Below are positions 61,478-64,000 of a DNA stretch of 64,000 nt, in pieces. The notes below the pieces were generated by a model, which was given only the letters and a program-made list of their open reading frames with translations, searched no databases and had not been told where the DNA came from. Origin of the DNA: Bacteroidota bacterium (GTDB taxonomy: Bacteria > Bacteroidota > Bacteroidia > Cytophagales > Cyclobacteriaceae); the NCBI GenBank assembly GCA_018267285.1, contig JAFDYU010000015.1, positions 1 through 64,000 on the forward strand. Reading direction: 5' to 3'. The first letter of the stretch is position 1; each line of letters starts with the position of its first letter. A program made the position numbers and the translations under genes.

Positions 61478-62215
61478 ATGATTCAAGTCATTCCATCCAT
61501 AGCCCTACGCAAGGGCCGGGTCGTAAAAATGCGCAAAGGCGACCCCACGAGTGAAAAAGTGTACGATGAAAACCCGGTTGATCTTGCCAAGCGATTTGAA
61601 GATCATGGTATTGAGGTTGTTCATTTAGTTGACCTGGACGGAGCTGAAAAAGGCAGCCCAAAAAATTATCATGTATTGGAAACCATTTCCGGCCACACCG
61701 ATCTTAAAATAGATTTTACCGGAGGCCTCTCCACGGATGGTGATGTGGGCAAAGCTTTTGAACACGGAGCTGATTATATCACTGCCTCGAGTATTGCAAT
61801 TACACACCCCGAAATTTTTTCTTCGTGGGTAATCTCCTATGGACGTGAAAAGGTTACGCTCGGTGCTGATGTTACAGACATCAATTCCAAAATAGTTGCA
61901 TTTCGGGGTTGGCAAAAGAAATCAGAAATACATTTGTTCGATCACTTACAAAACTTTTACGATCGCGGCCTGAAGTATGTCAAGTGTACCGACATTTCGC
62001 GTGACGGAGTGCTCGAAGGACCTGCCTTTTCTTTCTATCAGGAGATTATGGATAAGTTCCCCGATTTAAAAGTGCTGGCCAGTGGTGGTGTGCGCGGAAT
62101 TGATGACATCAGGCAACTCAACGACATGGGGATTTTTGCCGTAATCTTTGGAAAAGCTTATTACGAAGGCGTCCTCGATTTAAAAGATGTAAAATCGTTT
62201 TTGGCTAAGAAATAA
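61478..62215 (+). CDS. HisA-family TIM-barrel protein lacking the first catalytic Asp
   Basis: The 245-residue protein is clearly in the HisA family (ProFAR isomerase of histidine synthesis): VYDENPVDLAKRFEDHGIEV, HLVDLDGAEKG, LGADVTDINSKIVAFRGWQK, CTDISRDGVLEGP and ASGGVRGIDDIRQLN. At the first strand, HisA has a catalytic Asp in IPAID; here the sequence reads VIPSIALRKG, with Ala9 at that position. The second catalytic region (GADV) keeps its Asp. No other histidine genes are near. It may be a HisA paralogue with another substrate, or a HisA with shifted chemistry. The ATG at 61478 is chosen, and a -7 box TATTTTTG lies just ahead (61461-61468). Confidence 0.88.
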   Translation: MIQVIPSIALRKGRVVKMRKGDPTSEKVYDENPVDLAKRFEDHGIEVVHLVDLDGAEKGSPKNYHVLETISGHTDLKIDFTGGLSTDGDVGKAFEHGADYITASSIAITHPEIFSSWVISYGREKVTLGADVTDINSKIVAFRGWQKKSEIHLFDHLQNFYDRGLKYVKCTDISRDGVLEGPAFSFYQEIMDKFPDLKVLASGGVRGIDDIRQLNDMGIFAVIFGKAYYEGVLDLKDVKSFLAKK

Positions 62216-62221
62216 CCAACT

Positions 62222-62587
62222 CTATTCCTTATCTACAATATCCGATATCTTGAATTTTTGGATGATGAAATAAAGGAAATTGAAATTGAGCAGGTCTTCG
62301 TCTGTTTTTGATGGGGCAACCACCGGCTTATTTTGCGGCTCTACCTTCTTGTTGTTTATTGTTGATACTGCTGGCGTTGATTCTTTAGCTGTTGGTATTG
62401 CTTTAGTGGGCTTAACTTCAACATCCATTATCAGCGTTTTGTCATCATTCAAGTTTAACTCAACGTGGCTGTTCAATTCCTGTAGCTCGGGTGTATTGCC
62501 TGGTGCTCCTTCTTGGGCAAACACCTGCGATACAACCAATGGAGCCGCTAACAAAACCAGCAATAAAAATTTTATTTTTAACTGCAT
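62222..62587 (-). CDS. Small exported protein, unknown function
   Basis: From ATG 62587 the 121-residue product has a signal peptide (MQLKIKFLLLVLLAAPLVVS, then QVFAQ) and a polar, Pro/Thr/Lys-rich mature part (SHVELNLNDDKTLIMDVEVK, PTKAIPTAKESTPAVS). It ends with a hydrophobic, aromatic stretch FNFLYFIIQKFK. No family is recognised. A longer open frame starting at 62728 crosses the csaA-like start on the other strand and has no signal at its N-terminus, so I use the internal ATG. It is convergent with the HisA-like gene (6-base gap). Confidence 0.65.
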   Translation of the reverse strand: MQLKIKFLLLVLLAAPLVVSQVFAQEGAPGNTPELQELNSHVELNLNDDKTLIMDVEVKPTKAIPTAKESTPAVSTINNKKVEPQNKPVVAPSKTDEDLLNFNFLYFIIQKFKISDIVDKE

Positions 62588-62645
62588 CTGATTGTGAAAC
62601 AACGTAGTTATTTTCGAATCGGTTAAGCAAGCTAAAGAAAAACTT

Positions 62646-62978
62646 ATGATTTCTTGGGATGACTTCAATAAAATCGACCTTCTGGCCGGAACTATCGTCA
62701 AATCCGAAGTTTTTGAAGGCACTCGCAAGCCAGCTTATAAGCTTTGGATAGATTTTGGCCCAATTTGGGGGATAAAAAAATCAAGTGCCCAAATCACAGA
62801 AATGTATAAACCCGATGAACTTGTTGGCCGGCAGGTGGTCTGTGTAGTCAATTTTCCCCCTAAGCAAATTGCAAATTTTGTTTCTGAAGTTTTAGTCACA
62901 GGTTTTCAGAACAACAACGGGCATGTAGTACTTTGCTCCATCGATAAACAAGTGCCTAACGGTGCAAAACTTTTTTAA
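62646..62978 (+). CDS. csaA: tRNA-binding OB-fold protein (CsaA-like)
   Basis: The 110-residue protein matches the CsaA/tRNA-binding domain family: DLLAGTIVKSEVFEGTRKPA, YKLWIDFGPIWGIKKSSAQI, LVGRQVVCVVNFPPKQIANF and CSIDKQVPNGAKLF. CsaA is a dimeric tRNA-binding protein reported to have chaperone activity in Bacillus. The length and motifs are complete. Its stop shares a base with the start of the next gene (TAATG), so the two are translationally linked. Confidence 0.9.
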   Translation: MISWDDFNKIDLLAGTIVKSEVFEGTRKPAYKLWIDFGPIWGIKKSSAQITEMYKPDELVGRQVVCVVNFPPKQIANFVSEVLVTGFQNNNGHVVLCSIDKQVPNGAKLF

Positions 62979-64000
62979 TGATGTTGTTCTCTGAGCTTGA
63001 AAGAATTGGTGATGGAAAGATAACACAACTTGCTAAAGATCGGCCAATTGATTTTTTAATCATCGATAGCCGAAAGACGCTGCTTGCCGAACGCTCTGTT
63101 TTTTTTGCCATTGCCGGCTCCAGAAACGATGGCCACCAACATATTGCAGAGCTCTATCAATTAGGCATACGCCAATTTGTAGTTGAAAAACAGATTGATC
63201 AAAAAATATTTCCTGAAGCAAACTTCTTTTTCACGGGCTCTTCCGTAGCGGTTCTCCAGTTTGTAGCAGCGGCACATCGAAAAAGATTCAACCTGCCTGT
63301 AGTTGCCATCACTGGCAGCAATGGAAAAACGATCATCAAAGAATGGCTGTATCAATTACTTTCGACCGATTATAATATTGTAAAAAACCCGGGGAGCTAC
63401 AATTCGCAAGTTGGCGTACCCTTGTCGGTTTGGGCAATGCAACCGTTTCACAACCTCGGAATTTTTGAAGCGGGCATCTCCAGGCCCGGTGAAATGGAGA
63501 AGCTTGAAAAAATAATCCAACCAACCGTGGGTATTTTTTCGAACATCGGCTCTGCCCATGACGAAGGTTTTGAAAATGTTACAGAAAAGATCAATGAAAA
63601 ACTCAAACTGTTTTCTCAAACCAAAATTTTAATTTACTGTGCCGACCATATGCTCATCGATGCGGCTGTCAAAAAAAGCAAAATCAAATCACTGAGTTGG
63701 GGAATCGCCCCCACCGCAGATATTCTTGTAACTAAAACGGACTCGGGTTATTATTTTCAATTCAAAGGGAAGTCTTTCTCATTATCTGTTCCGTTTTCAG
63801 ATAAGGCCTCCATCGAAAATGTTTTGCATTGCATTGCATTAATGCTGTATTTAAAGTACGATGCTAAGGCAATTCAGAAGCGAATCGCTGAATTAAAATC
63901 CATATCCATGCGCCTTCAATTAAAAGAAGGCATCAATCAATGTCAACTTATAGACGACACCTACAACAACGATTTGGCCGGGTTTCAAATCAGTTTGGAT
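62978..64000 (+). CDS. murF: MurF-type ligase, N-terminal part; cut by window end
   Basis: An open frame from ATG 62978 runs off the window after 341 codons. It starts MMLFSELERIGDGKITQLAK, has the Mur N-terminal domain (FLIIDSRKTLLAERSVFFAI, GSRNDGHQHIAELY), then the ATP loop VAITGSNGKTIIKEWL and NPGSYNSQVGVPLSVW, as in MurF, which adds D-Ala-D-Ala to the UDP-MurNAc tripeptide. In Bacteroidota MurF is usually fused to alanine racemase at the C-terminus; that part, if present, lies beyond 64000. It follows the csaA-like gene with a one-base overlap. Confidence 0.9.
   Translation, partial: MMLFSELERIGDGKITQLAKDRPIDFLIIDSRKTLLAERSVFFAIAGSRNDGHQHIAELYQLGIRQFVVEKQIDQKIFPEANFFFTGSSVAVLQFVAAAHRKRFNLPVVAITGSNGKTIIKEWLYQLLSTDYNIVKNPGSYNSQVGVPLSVWAMQPFHNLGIFEAGISRPGEMEKLEKIIQPTVGIFSNIGSAHDEGFENVTEKINEKLKLFSQTKILIYCADHMLIDAAVKKSKIKSLSWGIAPTADILVTKTDSGYYFQFKGKSFSLSVPFSDKASIENVLHCIALMLYLKYDAKAIQKRIAELKSISMRLQLKEGINQCQLIDDTYNNDLAGFQISLD

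Noticed and set aside
62588-62728. Upstream extension of the small exported protein at 62222
   Set aside because: It would overlap the csaA-like start on the other strand and lacks a signal at its N-terminus, while the internal ATG gives a clear signal peptide.

Overview
The window looks like a chromosomal segment of a member of the Bacteroidota, most likely order Cytophagales. Pointers are a TonB-dependent receptor of Bacteroidota type under a TPP riboswitch, a MurF whose Bacteroidota relatives are usually fused to alanine racemase, a LETM1-related protein, DUF2911, DUF4159 and BatA-type proteins, near absence of Shine-Dalgarno sequences, and promoter boxes of the Bacteroidota form TTG-N(17-23)-TAnnTTTG. 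No rRNA, tRNA, CRISPR array or prophage was seen. The genus cannot be named from the sequence alone.

Layout. 1-0.98 kb: gene-poor edge with one small membrane protein. 1.0-7.8 kb (minus strand): a fatty-acid beta-oxidation operon marR-fadN-fadA-fadE, interrupted twice by small four-helix-bundle (S23/IVS-type) genes, each framed by its own inverted repeat and set against the stop codon of the preceding fad gene. 7.9-8.6 kb: MNT/HEPN nucleotidyltransferase pair whose HEPN gene carries a one-base frameshift. 8.7-17.2 kb: RNA methyltransferase, MATE pump, SDR and aldehyde dehydrogenase, a membrane protein, a PnuC-type transporter, a small nucleoside-kinase-like ATPase and an orphan biotin carrier protein. 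Two toxin-antitoxin pairs sit inside otherwise natural gene neighbourhoods here. 17.3-25.8 kb: TPP riboswitch with TonB receptor, UbiA prenyltransferase, PurN, thioesterase, solute-binding protein, malate:quinone oxidoreductase and glutamate dehydrogenase.

25.9-45.5 kb is the most unusual part. Three TldD paralogues, all with twin-arginine signals, and two TldE paralogues without signals are arranged D-D-E-(beta-barrel)-(repeat lipoprotein)-D-E. They are followed on the same strand by DUF4159, a MoxR ATPase, a DUF58 protein, a BatA-like protein, two large membrane-anchored proteins and a lipoprotein, with very short gaps or overlaps. I read this as a candidate envelope system: an exported metalloprotease, a MoxR/DUF58 chaperone arm, and outer-membrane or lipoprotein partners or substrates.

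45.6-64 kb is mostly housekeeping: TerC-like transporter, LETM1-related protein, purEK, a TerB-like protein, feoAB, a SPOR/coiled-coil envelope protein, a glycine-rich exported protein, recJ-lptB, GH3 family protein, rhodanese lipoprotein, PDZ-aspartyl protease, LOG family protein, DUF2911, a HisA-like protein lacking the usual catalytic aspartate, a CsaA-like protein and the start of murF. Two very short genes (54 and 35 codons) were found by reading the intergenic sequence.
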